DNA from: Clostridiales bacterium
Lineage (GTDB): Bacteria > Bacillota > Clostridia > Oscillospirales > Acutalibacteraceae
Reading direction: 5' to 3'
NCBI GenBank assembly: GCA_012523185.1
Contig: JAAYIY010000013.1
Coordinates: 1 to 54,004 of the forward strand
Length of the DNA stretch: 54,004 bases
Part shown: positions 34,980 to 44,065 of the stretch, in pieces
Layout: each line of letters opens with the position of its first letter
Position numbering within the stretch: the first letter of the stretch is position 1
The notes under the pieces: model-generated
Told to the model about the DNA's origin: nothing
What the model saw: only the letters and a program-made list of their open reading frames with translations
Database searches by the model: none
Translations under genes and position numbers: made by a program

Positions 34980-36704
34980 ATGTGTAAAAATGTTCCGCGC
35001 CCGGAATATCCAAACCCGCAATTTGAACGCTCCGACTGGATAAACCTCAACGGTGAATGGGAATTTGAAATAGACAACGCAAAAAGCGGCCGCGACAGGA
35101 AGCTAAACGAGGCGGTCGCGCTAAGCGGCAAGATAACAGTCCCGTTTTCGCCCGAAAGCAAGCTGTCAGGTGTTGGGAATGTCGATTTTATGTATTCGGT
35201 TTGGTATCGCAAAGAGTTTATAATTGATGCGGGCAAGCTGGGCGGCAGAGTGATGCTGCATTTCGGCGCCGTCGATTATGAAGCTTTTGTATATATTAAC
35301 GGCGTCCTTGTCGGGACACACAAAGGCGGTTACGTCCATTTTTCCTTTGATATCACAGAGCTTGTCAGGGAGGGCAAAAATGTCGTCACAGTCTGTGCTG
35401 AGGACGACACGAAAGACGCGCTGATACCTTCCGGAAAGCAAAGCCACAAATATCATTCGCACGGCTGCCATTACACAAGAACGACCGGGATATGGCAGAC
35501 AGTGTGGCTTGAATTTGTCCCGGAGGTTCACATAAAAAGCTTTAAGCTGTTTCCCGATTATATAAACGGCGCTGTGGACATACACGCTGTCGCGACGGGC
35601 GGCGGAACTCTCTTTGCAAAAGCCCTTTTTGAGGGCAGACATGTCGGCGAAAGCGTTAAGGCGACAGACGGCGGGCTTGTGACGCTGCGCATTGAGCTTA
35701 GCGAAAAACATCTGTGGGAAGTCGGTGCCGGCAATCTTTATGACCTTGAGCTTTCAATAGGCGGCGACAATGTCAAAAGCTATTTCGGTCTGCGCGGAGT
35801 GCGCATGGACGGATTTAAGTTCACGCTGAACGGCAAGCCTGTTTTTATGCGGCTTGTGCTTGACCAGGGCTATTATCCCGACGGCATATACACGGCCGCC
35901 GCCGATGATTCGTTTGTCAGAGACATTGAGATTTCAATCGCGGCGGGGTTTAACGGAGCGAGGCTCCACGAAAAAGTGTTTGAGCCGCGCTTCCTTTATC
36001 ATTGCGATAAAATGGGCTATCTGGTTTGGGGCGAATATCCAAATTGGGGGATTGACTATTCTGACCCGAGGTGTGTCGCGAGCGTGCTGCCGGAGTGGTG
36101 CGAGGTGTTGGAGCGCGACTTTAATCACCCGTCAATAATCGGCTGGTGCCCCTTCAATGAGACGTGGGACTACGAGCTGAAAAAGCAGTGGGACGAGCTT
36201 TTGCGCATAGTTTACAACGTGACAAAGCTGCTTGACCCGACGCGCCCCTGCATAGACACAAGCGGCAATTACCATGTCGTGACAGACATATATGACGTGC
36301 ATGACTATGACCAAGACCCAAAATCCTTCAAAGAAAATTATGACAAGCTGATGACAGAGGGCATTTTGTACGATAAAGTCGGAAAGCACGGCGGTACTGA
36401 AAGGCAGCGACGCAGCAATGAGCCGACATTTGTGAGCGAATACGGAGGCATAAGGTGGGTCAAGGACGGCGGTGAAGGCTGGGGATACGGCGATGCGCCG
36501 CGGTGCGAGCGGGAGTTTCTTGACAGATATAAGGGCTTGACAGACGCGCTTCTTGACAATTATTGCATGTGCGGGTTTTGTTACACACAGCTTTATGATG
36601 TTGAGCAGGAGAAAAACGGGCTTTACACATATGACAGGCGGCCGAAGTTTGACATGGAGTTTTTCAAAAAGGTCAATTCCCGCGCCGCCGCCGCAGAGAA
36701 ATAA
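34980..36704 (+). CDS. Glycoside hydrolase family 2 enzyme
   Basis: 574 residues, without signal peptide, thus cytoplasmic. The N-terminal jelly roll (about 1-180: WINLNGEWEFEID and YRKEF, GAVDYEAFVYINGVLVGTHKGG) is followed by an Ig-like sandwich (about 185-275) and a TIM barrel. The acid/base Glu is in PFNETWDY (about 400) and the nucleophile probably in FVSEYGG (about 487). Activity could be beta-galactosidase, glucuronidase or mannosidase; sequence alone does not decide. ATG 34980 is 11 nt from AAGGAG; TTG 34971 is too close. It follows the SIS gene by 79 nt. Confidence 0.9.
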   Translation: MCKNVPRPEYPNPQFERSDWINLNGEWEFEIDNAKSGRDRKLNEAVALSGKITVPFSPESKLSGVGNVDFMYSVWYRKEFIIDAGKLGGRVMLHFGAVDYEAFVYINGVLVGTHKGGYVHFSFDITELVREGKNVVTVCAEDDTKDALIPSGKQSHKYHSHGCHYTRTTGIWQTVWLEFVPEVHIKSFKLFPDYINGAVDIHAVATGGGTLFAKALFEGRHVGESVKATDGGLVTLRIELSEKHLWEVGAGNLYDLELSIGGDNVKSYFGLRGVRMDGFKFTLNGKPVFMRLVLDQGYYPDGIYTAAADDSFVRDIEISIAAGFNGARLHEKVFEPRFLYHCDKMGYLVWGEYPNWGIDYSDPRCVASVLPEWCEVLERDFNHPSIIGWCPFNETWDYELKKQWDELLRIVYNVTKLLDPTRPCIDTSGNYHVVTDIYDVHDYDQDPKSFKENYDKLMTEGILYDKVGKHGGTERQRRSNEPTFVSEYGGIRWVKDGGEGWGYGDAPRCEREFLDRYKGLTDALLDNYCMCGFCYTQLYDVEQEKNGLYTYDRRPKFDMEFFKKVNSRAAAAEK

Positions 36705-36757
36705 AGCTGTATGAGCTTTTAATTGCCGCAAAGCCGACTGCAAAAGCTTTGCAAAAC

Positions 36758-36798
36758 AAAACAAGGGCTGACACGCGTCTTGCGGCAGCCCTTGTTTT
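36758..36798. terminator. Bidirectional terminator between GH2 and M28 genes
   Basis: A 13-bp perfect stem AAAACAAGGGCTG / CAGCCCTTGTTTT (36758-36770 and 36786-36798) with a 15-nt loop. T runs lie on both strands, so it can end both convergent transcripts. Confidence 0.93.
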
Positions 36799-36809
36799 TT
36801 AATCGTGTG

Positions 36810-38075
36810 TTATTTGTTTTTCCGCGCTTTTTCATATACGGCGATTCCGCCGCTTTCATCGTAAAGCTTTGCGGCTTCAAGGCAAACCTTTAGCGACAGC
36901 TCGATGCATTCGGGGCTGATGTTTTCAAAGGTGTCGTGCCTTGTGTGATAATAAGTTTTCGGGTTGTGGTTTACGCCGCAGAAGCCGGCGGCGCGTATGC
37001 CGTGCATGGTGAAAGCCTCCGCGTCAACAGCGCCGGGATATATGCCGGCGCGCGGCATATCGACGCCCGCCTTTAAACCAGCGTCACGCAAAAGGTCGCC
37101 GACAGCCTCGCAGTTGTGTACAGTGCCGGTGCAGCCCCTTGTGTAGACCATCAGCTGCTCAATCTCCCGCATTGTGTCCATCGCGATAAACACCGTCTCA
37201 ACTTCCTTAAGCTCTTTTTGATGCTTTTTTGCAAACGCCTTCGCTCCACGCAGGCCGGACTCCTCAGAGCCTGTAATCAGGCAGCCCACCTCTGTGTTTT
37301 CATAGCGAAAATCGTCGTCTGACATTTCCTTCAGCACGCCTATGGCGATATAGCAGGCGGAGAGGTTGTCGTTCGCTCCGTCGACAATGACCCTCCAGTT
37401 AATGAAGAAGGATATGGCTATGCCGAAGGGTATGAAGCATATTAAAATAATCCCGACCGCTTTCCAAGCGCCTTCGATTGACGGAGCGCCGCTTGCCAAT
37501 GTCTTTATCATGAGAGAAAGGTTTGCGCCGGCGGCAAAAAACATACCCAATATCGAGCCGAAAATTACGGGAGCCAGCGTCTTTAGCTGACCGTGAAGCG
37601 AATATGTCCATTCAAAGGCGGCGTCGGCATGACCGCCGAAGATAATGCGCCGTTTAACATCGCCGGAAGGCTTTCGCACGGCATAAACATTCCGTGAAAC
37701 ACGTTTTGGAAACATAAAATCCACAAGCTCGCGATACAGCAAAAACTCCATGAAAAACATGGCCATGGCAATAAACGTGAGCAATACGCCGGCCACGCTG
37801 AACCAGATTGACCGTGGGCCGAGCCAGTATAAAGCGATTGAAACCAAAAAGAAAAAGGCGGCTATAGGTATGAAACCCATAAACGCCAAGGGATGAACAG
37901 TGAAGTCCTCCATTATGACCTCGTCGGAAAACTTTTCAAGCTCCTTCTTGAAATATTCCTGAGAATCTCTCTCGGATTGAGTGCCCGGCGCCCTGTTTTT
38001 GAACGCGCCGCACACATGCTTGATGCCGTCCAGCATATAGTCCTTTGTGCTTTGTGAAACATGAATACCGCCCAT
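36810..38075 (-). CDS. Membrane-embedded M28-family metallopeptidase
   Basis: 421 residues. M28 zinc ligands are visible: FGGHADAA (about 145), GANDNLSA (about 228), GSEESGLRG (about 267) with the catalytic Glu, FIAMDTM, and YYHTRHDTFENI near the C terminus. Two hydrophobic pairs interrupt the domain: one before the first ligand (about 65-125) and one between the first and second ligands (about 160-225). Such an insertion is unusual, as M28 aminopeptidases are usually soluble or secreted. ATG 38075 follows GGAGGGG at 5 nt. The substrate is unknown; aminopeptidase activity is inferred. Confidence 0.85.
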   Translation of the reverse strand: MGGIHVSQSTKDYMLDGIKHVCGAFKNRAPGTQSERDSQEYFKKELEKFSDEVIMEDFTVHPLAFMGFIPIAAFFFLVSIALYWLGPRSIWFSVAGVLLTFIAMAMFFMEFLLYRELVDFMFPKRVSRNVYAVRKPSGDVKRRIIFGGHADAAFEWTYSLHGQLKTLAPVIFGSILGMFFAAGANLSLMIKTLASGAPSIEGAWKAVGIILICFIPFGIAISFFINWRVIVDGANDNLSACYIAIGVLKEMSDDDFRYENTEVGCLITGSEESGLRGAKAFAKKHQKELKEVETVFIAMDTMREIEQLMVYTRGCTGTVHNCEAVGDLLRDAGLKAGVDMPRAGIYPGAVDAEAFTMHGIRAAGFCGVNHNPKTYYHTRHDTFENISPECIELSLKVCLEAAKLYDESGGIAVYEKARKNK

Positions 38076-38123
38076 GCCGACCCCTCCGTTTTTGATTTTA
38101 TAAAATTGAGCCTTTTAAAGGTT

Positions 38124-39275
38124 TTAACGAAGCCACATAATGTTAGAGTCGTTTATGATGTTGTCTATGCCGTAAACGACAAGCAGGCTGTCAATGCCGT
38201 GTTCGCCGATAAGCTCTGAAACGGCGCTTGTCCTGTAATGGCGCAAGTCCGCCATCACTATTGTACGAAAGCTGTTGGCAAGAATTGTCGCTATCGCGTT
38301 TGCGTAGGAATCTTTTAACATCAGGAGAGAGCCGCCCTCGACATTGTTGTTTGTGATGACTGTCAAGCCGTGGTTGCCGTCAAGATATGCGGGGTACATG
38401 TCGTATTCCGCCAAATGTTCTTCAAAAAAGAGGCTGTCGGAAACTGATGTCTTTTTGCCCGTGTCTGATATCGCAACATTAAAGCTGCCGCCGTCAACAC
38501 TCCAAAACTCCATTTTGTCAGGCTTTGAAAGCCACATTGCCGCCTTTGAATATGTCGTGCCGCGAAAGCCTGAAACGGAACGCACAAAAAAGCTTTGCGG
38601 CGGGACGGGGCTGATTCCGAGCATCTCCAAAAAGCAGGTTCCGGCAAGGTTGGCACCGGCGCTTGTCCAGTGATGATCTGTTTTATAATAGATTTGAAGA
38701 TCACCGCTTTCTTGAAAAGCCGTGCAGAGGTCAATTGTTTTGAAGCAGCCGCCGACTTCCCTGTAAATCGAACTTATGATTTCGCCGTCGTTAAATTGCC
38801 TGTGAACGCGCGGCAGCTTGTCGCTTAAGACATAGCCGGCGGACGGCACAATCATCATATATGAGTCAAGGCTGTGGCTTTGCGCAAAATCGTTCAAGAT
38901 ATTGAGGTTGGCTTCAAGTCCCGCGGCGTCATATTGCACAGGCTCGTCGACAAAATACCCGTCGGAGCAGCGATAAATGCCGTCCGTGCCGTTTTTTCCT
39001 GTCGCCGCGTCAAAATATGAACCGATTCCGACAAAAAGGTTTCGCAGCGGAAATTGGTCTTGAAGATATTTTTCAAGCTCGCTTTCAAAGCTGCCGTCAA
39101 TGATTGACGACAGCGAAAACCGCGGAAAACGAGCGAGCGCGCGTTTTTCAAAGACTGAAAAGTCCTTGCTCGGAGATAAAATAAAAGCAAACAACACCGC
39201 CCCCAGCAGGGAGCAAAATAAAATTGCCGCCGCGGCGCGGCTTTGGGCAATGTATTTTTCCGTTGTTTCTTTCAA
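38124..39275 (-). CDS. DHHW-family (AlgX/AlgJ-like) membrane-anchored protein
   Basis: 383 residues. One N-terminal helix (about 15-35), then an SGNH-like extracytoplasmic domain with the family signature YKTDHHWTSAGA (about 195-206), a DSY near the C terminus (MLKDSYANA) and a nucleophile-region GYFVDEP. Such proteins work with an MBOAT membrane acyltransferase to O-acetylate surface polysaccharide. TTG 39275 shares TTGA with the stop of the preceding lipoprotein gene, giving coupled translation. No MBOAT gene occurs in the window. Confidence 0.82.
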   Translation of the reverse strand: MKETTEKYIAQSRAAAAILFCSLLGAVLFAFILSPSKDFSVFEKRALARFPRFSLSSIIDGSFESELEKYLQDQFPLRNLFVGIGSYFDAATGKNGTDGIYRCSDGYFVDEPVQYDAAGLEANLNILNDFAQSHSLDSYMMIVPSAGYVLSDKLPRVHRQFNDGEIISSIYREVGGCFKTIDLCTAFQESGDLQIYYKTDHHWTSAGANLAGTCFLEMLGISPVPPQSFFVRSVSGFRGTTYSKAAMWLSKPDKMEFWSVDGGSFNVAISDTGKKTSVSDSLFFEEHLAEYDMYPAYLDGNHGLTVITNNNVEGGSLLMLKDSYANAIATILANSFRTIVMADLRHYRTSAVSELIGEHGIDSLLVVYGIDNIINDSNIMWLR

Positions 39276-39781
39276 GCTAAAATGTAATCCTTTATAAAAT
39301 CTTTCGCAAGGCTGTTGTCGGCCGAAACACAAACGACAACAAAGCCGCTGCCGGAATAAATAACGGCGCTTTCAAGCTTCGGGACCTCCTTTGGAGCGTA
39401 AGAGGAGTAGCTTTTCACCTGCTTTTCGATGCGGTTGTTGGCAGCTTCGATTATCGCGTCCTCTGTGCAGACGTCGTCAATTTCAAAAACGGCAAGCTCC
39501 TCAGGTGTCGCGCCGGTGCTGACATAAATGGCACAGCCGCTTTTATAGCAGGAGGGCAGACCGTAAGAGTTTTTTATGGAGGCGGGCGGAACCTTTGTCA
39601 TCATGTCGTCAAAAGGGATGTTTGAGTAAATGAGGTCGGCAATAGTCTCGGCGCTTAAATCTTGAGCCGCAGAGGCGCCGCCGCTCGCGGTTATGTCGAC
39701 ATCAACGACACCGCCAAAGCAGCCTTGGAGAGGCAAGATAAGTAAAAGTGACAAACCGACAAGAAGCAAAATGTTTTTCAA
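39272..39781 (-). CDS. DUF4358-like lipoprotein
   Basis: 169 residues. The lipobox LPLQGC after a hydrophobic signal (KNILLLVGLSLLLI) gives a lipidated Cys. The mature part resembles DUF4358: IADLIYSNIPFDDMMTKV, GATPEELAVFEI and SGSGFVVVCVS near the end. Start TTG 39781 is 9 nt from AAAGG; TTG 39799 is in frame but upstream of the SD. It is coupled to genes on both sides. Confidence 0.8.
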   Translation of the reverse strand: MKNILLLVGLSLLLILPLQGCFGGVVDVDITASGGASAAQDLSAETIADLIYSNIPFDDMMTKVPPASIKNSYGLPSCYKSGCAIYVSTGATPEELAVFEIDDVCTEDAIIEAANNRIEKQVKSYSSYAPKEVPKLESAVIYSGSGFVVVCVSADNSLAKDFIKDYILA

Positions 39782-39795
39782 ACAAACCAAACCTT

Positions 39796-40692
39796 TCAAA
39801 AAATTTCAGTCGGCGCAAAAACTTCCTGCCCGAAGCCGCTCACATCGGCGCCGACGTTTGTTTCTTGCTCTGAAGCTTCTGTTTCTTCAAGCGCGCCCTC
39901 ATTAGAATTGCCTGCAAAACGATTGCGATCAACCACATTATCAATAAGGTAATTAACCCAAACCTTGCAATAACCGTAATTAAAGTGCATCCCGTCGGTT
40001 GAGGCGTCGGACGGAAGATTGCCGTTTTTGTCAGCGACGGCTTCGGCTGGATTTATAAAAAAAATGTTTTTTTCAGGGTCGGCAAGCTCCTCAAGAAGCT
40101 TGTTATATTTGACTATGTTGCTGTTATTAATACCGTTTATGTCCTTTTCCGAAACTTCAAGCGAAACGGGGAAGATAGACTCAATATAGATGTCGGCGTC
40201 CGGGAGAATGCGCCTTGTTTCTGCTATAATCTTTTCAAATTCCTTGATAAAGTTTTTAGGGTAAGGCCAGCCCAATTCATTTTCGCCGAATATGAGAAAA
40301 ACCATGTCGTATTTTTTGTTATACAGGTTGTTTATTAAAATGTCGCCTTTTTCGCCCGGCTTTAAAACGTTAAGGACAGATAATCCGACCTTTGTATAGT
40401 AGTCGGCTCCGGGTATAAGACCGTAAAGATTGAGCGCCTCGGCGTGAGAGTTGCCGATAAAGGCGGAATTATTAAGGCGGGATGTGTCGCCGAGAGAGTC
40501 GTCGGGGCTGTATTTATTGTCGTCATAAATAATTTCAGGCTCCGAGACAAAAAGCTCGGACGTCTGCTCCTTTGGCGCCGCCAAACTGATATATTCGTAA
40601 TTTACGGCGGGCAAAACAAGACCGACAGACAAAACAGACACAGCCACAAAAAACACGGAGAAAAATATATCTTTAAAATGAATATTATTCAT
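39796..40692 (-). CDS. SGNH/GDSL-type hydrolase with N-terminal membrane anchor
   Basis: 298 residues. An uncleaved signal or anchor (about 8-32) is followed by an SGNH hydrolase: block I SAFIGNSHAEAL (Ser near 77), block III FLIFGENELGW, block V DGMHFNYGY with the His and Asp. It may be a polysaccharide deacetylase or acyltransferase partner. Start ATG 40692 follows GGGGAGC. First gene of the SGNH-DUF4358-DHHW operon, with overlaps throughout. Confidence 0.83.
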   Translation of the reverse strand: MNNIHFKDIFFSVFFVAVSVLSVGLVLPAVNYEYISLAAPKEQTSELFVSEPEIIYDDNKYSPDDSLGDTSRLNNSAFIGNSHAEALNLYGLIPGADYYTKVGLSVLNVLKPGEKGDILINNLYNKKYDMVFLIFGENELGWPYPKNFIKEFEKIIAETRRILPDADIYIESIFPVSLEVSEKDINGINNSNIVKYNKLLEELADPEKNIFFINPAEAVADKNGNLPSDASTDGMHFNYGYCKVWVNYLIDNVVDRNRFAGNSNEGALEETEASEQETNVGADVSGFGQEVFAPTEIF

Positions 40693-40732
40693 CGAACGCT
40701 CCCCAAATTATAAAAGATAATTATTATCATTT

Positions 40733-40761
40733 ATTTTACTACAATGTTCGGTCAAAGTCAA
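40733..40761 (-). promoter_or_regulatory. Promoter of the SGNH-DUF4358-DHHW operon
   Basis: On the minus strand TTGACT (40761-40756) and TAAAAT (40738-40733) are 17 bp apart, about 40 nt before the SGNH start. Confidence 0.7.
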
Positions 40762-40875
40762 CAATTTATGACCGTTCATGTTATCCAATTTTACGAAGGC
40801 TTTCACAACTTTTACTTTCATTTTCTGGCTTTGTGTGGTAAAATATATGTATATATTTTTGATTGGGGGAGCAAA

Positions 40876-41982
40876 ATGATACAGGAGACGCTGACGCGTT
40901 TTTCAAATAAATACGGCTCCGACGGCGAACTTGTGCTTGCCGGAGGGGGCAACACATCCGCAAAGGACGGCGGCATTCTTTTAGTGAAGGGGTCGGGCGT
41001 GCCGCTGGCGGCAATAGACGCGGACGGCTTTGTAAAAATGGACAGGGTCAAGCTTGCGCATATAATGGAAAAAGATTATCCAAAAGACGACAAGGAGCGC
41101 GAGGCGGCGGCGCTTGATGATTTGATGGCGGCTCGACTTCCGTCCGAGCGCTTAAAAAGGCCAAGCGTCGAAACGCTGCTTCACAATCTTTTTCCGCAAA
41201 GATACGTCCTCCATCTCCACCCTGCGCTTGTGAACGGGCTGACATGCTCGGCAAACGGCGAGGAGGAGGCGCAAAGGCTGTTTGGCGGCGGCGTGTTGTG
41301 GATACGCCCGTGCAAGCCGGGATATGTGCTTTCAAAAATCTGCCGCGACGAGATGGACGAGCATAAGCGCAAAACAGGCTCTGACGCGGCTGTTATGCTC
41401 TTGCAAAACCACGGTATATTTATTGCCGGCGGCAGCGAGGAGGAGCTTGATGACAGGCTTTCAAATGTAATCGGCAAAATCCAGAGCCGATTGACAGAGA
41501 CTCCTGACTTTTCACCGTTTACGGCTGAAAACAATTTGACCAAGAGGTTCAGAGAAAGAATTGACGCGTTATACGGAAAAGGTTTTTTCACGTTGTTTGA
41601 GGGAAGCCGTCAGGCGGCGGACTTTGCGAAAAGTGTGTGTGACGCCGCGCCTCTTTTAAAGCCGTTCACGCCTGACCACATTGTATATTGCGGGGCGCAC
41701 CCTGTTTTTACACGCTCTCCCGAGGCGCTCGACGCGGACTTTTTAAGCTGCAAATCTGCGCGCGGTTACGCACCGAAAATTATTATTGCCGAGGGGCTTG
41801 GATTTTTTGCCGTATCCGAAAGCAAAAAAAATTCAGAAACGGCGCTGCTGATGTTTAAAGACGCAATGAAAATAGCCGTCTACTCAAAAAGCTTTGGCGG
41901 TCCGCTCCATATGCAAGATGATTTAACGGATTTTATAATAAATTGGGAGGCCGAATCTTACAGAAGCGGTCAAAACAATTAA
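40876..41982 (+). CDS. Class II aldolase/adducin family enzyme (RhaD-like aldolase part)
   Basis: 368 residues. The class II aldolase fold has GGGNTSAK, KGSGVPLAAID, metal-binding HLHPALVNGLT (about 111-121), and the second His region LLQNHGIFIAGGSEEEL. It matches the N-terminal half of the bifunctional rhamnulose-phosphate aldolase/dehydrogenase proteins; the dehydrogenase half is the separate gene at 42005. ATG 40876 follows GGGGGAGC at about 5 nt; the frame back to 40744 is not supported. A TAAAAT -10 lies at 40839-40844. Confidence 0.85.
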   Translation: MIQETLTRFSNKYGSDGELVLAGGGNTSAKDGGILLVKGSGVPLAAIDADGFVKMDRVKLAHIMEKDYPKDDKEREAAALDDLMAARLPSERLKRPSVETLLHNLFPQRYVLHLHPALVNGLTCSANGEEEAQRLFGGGVLWIRPCKPGYVLSKICRDEMDEHKRKTGSDAAVMLLQNHGIFIAGGSEEELDDRLSNVIGKIQSRLTETPDFSPFTAENNLTKRFRERIDALYGKGFFTLFEGSRQAADFAKSVCDAAPLLKPFTPDHIVYCGAHPVFTRSPEALDADFLSCKSARGYAPKIIIAEGLGFFAVSESKKNSETALLMFKDAMKIAVYSKSFGGPLHMQDDLTDFIINWEAESYRSGQNN

Positions 41983-42004
41983 ATTACAGGAAGCAAGTGA
42001 TGAT

Positions 42005-42886
42005 ATGACATTTGAACAGGCAAAGGAACACGCAAAAAGAAATGTAAAAAACCGCCCGTCAACAGGCGGCAGACTTTCCGGGAAAATAGCCGTGGTGACG
42101 GGGAGCGCTCAAGGGCTGGGGCTTGGCATAGCGCGGGAGATGCACAAAAACGGTGCTTTTGTTATCATTGCAGACCTTGAATCGCAGCGTGTAGCTGCCG
42201 AAAAGGCGGCGGGCGAGCTTTGCGGCAGGTCGGCGTTTATTCCCGTAGATGTTTCGGAAGAATTGTCTGTCGAAAAGATGATATGCGAAACAGTCGGGCG
42301 CTTCGGCGGGCTTGACATAATGGTGGCTAACGCAGGCGTGACTAAGGCGGGTTCAATTCACGACATGGACCTCAAGACATTTGAGTTTATAACAAAAATA
42401 AATTATACGGGATATTATCTTTGCGCAAAATATGCCGCCGAAATTATGCTCGCGGAGTTTGAAGCGGACAGCGAAAGGTACAGCGACATCATACAGATAA
42501 ACTCAAAGTCTGGAATCATAGGGTCAAAAAACAATTTCAGCTATTCGGGAAGCAAGTTCGGCGGCATCGGGCTTACTCAAAGCTTGGCGCTGGAGCTTGC
42601 GCCATATCAAATTAAGGTCAATTCCATTTGTCCGGGCAACTTTTATGACGGCCCGATGTGGTCAGAGCCTGAAAAGGGGCTTTTTGTTCAATACCTCCAC
42701 GCCGATAAGGTTCCGGGCGCAAAGACTGTCGAGGATGTGAAAAGATTTTATCTTGCGAAGCAGCCGATGAACAAGAGAGGCTGCCTCCCCTCCGATGTGG
42801 CAAAGGCAATATTTTATTGTGTTGAGCAGGAATTTGAAACAGGTCAGGCGATACCTGTAACCGGCGGTCAGGTAATGATTTCATAA
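42005..42886 (+). CDS. Short-chain dehydrogenase, sorbitol-6-phosphate dehydrogenase-like
   Basis: 293 residues. Rossmann motif VVTGSAQGLGLGIA (about 30-43), NAG in MVANAGVTKAG, catalytic Ser and YSGSK (Tyr about 179), and the C-terminal TGQAIPVTGGQVM, a signature shared with SrlD-type enzymes. It probably oxidises a sugar alcohol or deoxysugar phosphate with NAD. It begins 22 nt after the aldolase gene; the PHP gene begins 12 nt after its end. Confidence 0.86.
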   Translation: MTFEQAKEHAKRNVKNRPSTGGRLSGKIAVVTGSAQGLGLGIAREMHKNGAFVIIADLESQRVAAEKAAGELCGRSAFIPVDVSEELSVEKMICETVGRFGGLDIMVANAGVTKAGSIHDMDLKTFEFITKINYTGYYLCAKYAAEIMLAEFEADSERYSDIIQINSKSGIIGSKNNFSYSGSKFGGIGLTQSLALELAPYQIKVNSICPGNFYDGPMWSEPEKGLFVQYLHADKVPGAKTVEDVKRFYLAKQPMNKRGCLPSDVAKAIFYCVEQEFETGQAIPVTGGQVMIS

Positions 42887-42898
42887 AAGGATGGAAAA

Positions 42899-44065
42899 AT
42901 GAAAAAAACACTCGAACTTCTCAACTCCGGAACGGCGGAGGACAGGCTCTCCGCTCTTTTTGACACTGTTTCATCAGAAACCGCACAGCCCGAAGGAAAT
43001 CCCGACTTTGTCAACAACCACATTCACACATTTTACTCATTCTCGCCTTATTCCCCGACTGCCGCCGTATATTTCGCGCGCGCGGAGGGTCTTATGACTG
43101 CCGGGATAATGGATCACGACTCGATAGCGGGTGCGCGTGAATTTATAAAGGCGGGAGAAATAGCCGGGATTGCCACGACTGTCGGGCTTGAATGCAGGGT
43201 GAGCGTCGAGGGGACCGAGCTTCAAGGCAAAAGGATAAACAACCCCGACCAAAAGGGCATCGCATATATGGCGCTGCACGGAGTTCCCCATCATCAGATA
43301 GAAAATCTACAGCAGGTTTTTGCGCCGCTTCGTGAAAAGCGAAATATACGCAACAGGAAAATGGTCGAAAAAATCAACTCAGCTGTCGGGCATTGCGGCA
43401 TAAACATAGATTTTGACGCCGATGTCCTGCCGTTCTCAAGGTTTGGCGAGGGCGGGAGCGTGACGGAGCGCCATCTCATAAGCTCTGTCTGCAAAAAGGT
43501 CATTTCGATTGCGGGCGAGGGCAAAACGGCGAAATTTGTCGAAGAAAAGATGAAAATACAGCTTGACGAAAAGCAAAGAAAAAGGCTTGCCGACAGCGGC
43601 AACCCTTATCTTGAATATGACCTTTTGGCAGTTTTTAAGGCGAATCTTGTCGAGCGGATTTATGTCCCCGCCACAGACGAGTGCATTCACATATCAGAGC
43701 TGTCGTTACTTTCAAGAAAAACGGGCGCCATGCTTTGCTATGCGTATCTCGGTGATGTGGAAGATTCGGTGACAGGCGACAAAAAGGCTCAAAAGTTTGA
43801 GGACAGCTATCTTGACGTCCTTTTTGACACACTTGAGTCGCATGGTGTGGAGGGTGTTACATATATGCCGTCGCGAAACACGGCGGAGCAGCTTGAGAGG
43901 CTTCAAAAAATGTGCCGCGAACGCGGCATAACTGAAATATCCGGCGAGGACATAAATTCTCCGCGGCAGAGCTTTGTGTGCAGACAGCTTGAGCAACCGC
44001 AGTTTAAACACCTTATAGGAGCGACGTGGAAGCTGATCGAAAGGGAGCGCGAGCTGTCAAAATAG
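42899..44065 (+). CDS. PHP-domain metal-dependent hydrolase-like protein
   Basis: 388 residues. PHP metal motifs include NNHIHTFYSFSPYSP (about 39-53), GIMDHDSIAGA, and GLECRV. In the C-terminal half, GVTYMPSRNT and GEDINSPRQSF match later metal-site segments. Insertions of about 120 residues in the middle make it longer than YcdX-type proteins. A phosphatase or lactonase acting on a sugar phosphate is possible. Its last 9 nt overlap convergently with the 3-prime end of lplA. Third gene of the aldolase operon. Confidence 0.8.
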   Translation: MKKTLELLNSGTAEDRLSALFDTVSSETAQPEGNPDFVNNHIHTFYSFSPYSPTAAVYFARAEGLMTAGIMDHDSIAGAREFIKAGEIAGIATTVGLECRVSVEGTELQGKRINNPDQKGIAYMALHGVPHHQIENLQQVFAPLREKRNIRNRKMVEKINSAVGHCGINIDFDADVLPFSRFGEGGSVTERHLISSVCKKVISIAGEGKTAKFVEEKMKIQLDEKQRKRLADSGNPYLEYDLLAVFKANLVERIYVPATDECIHISELSLLSRKTGAMLCYAYLGDVEDSVTGDKKAQKFEDSYLDVLFDTLESHGVEGVTYMPSRNTAEQLERLQKMCRERGITEISGEDINSPRQSFVCRQLEQPQFKHLIGATWKLIERERELSK

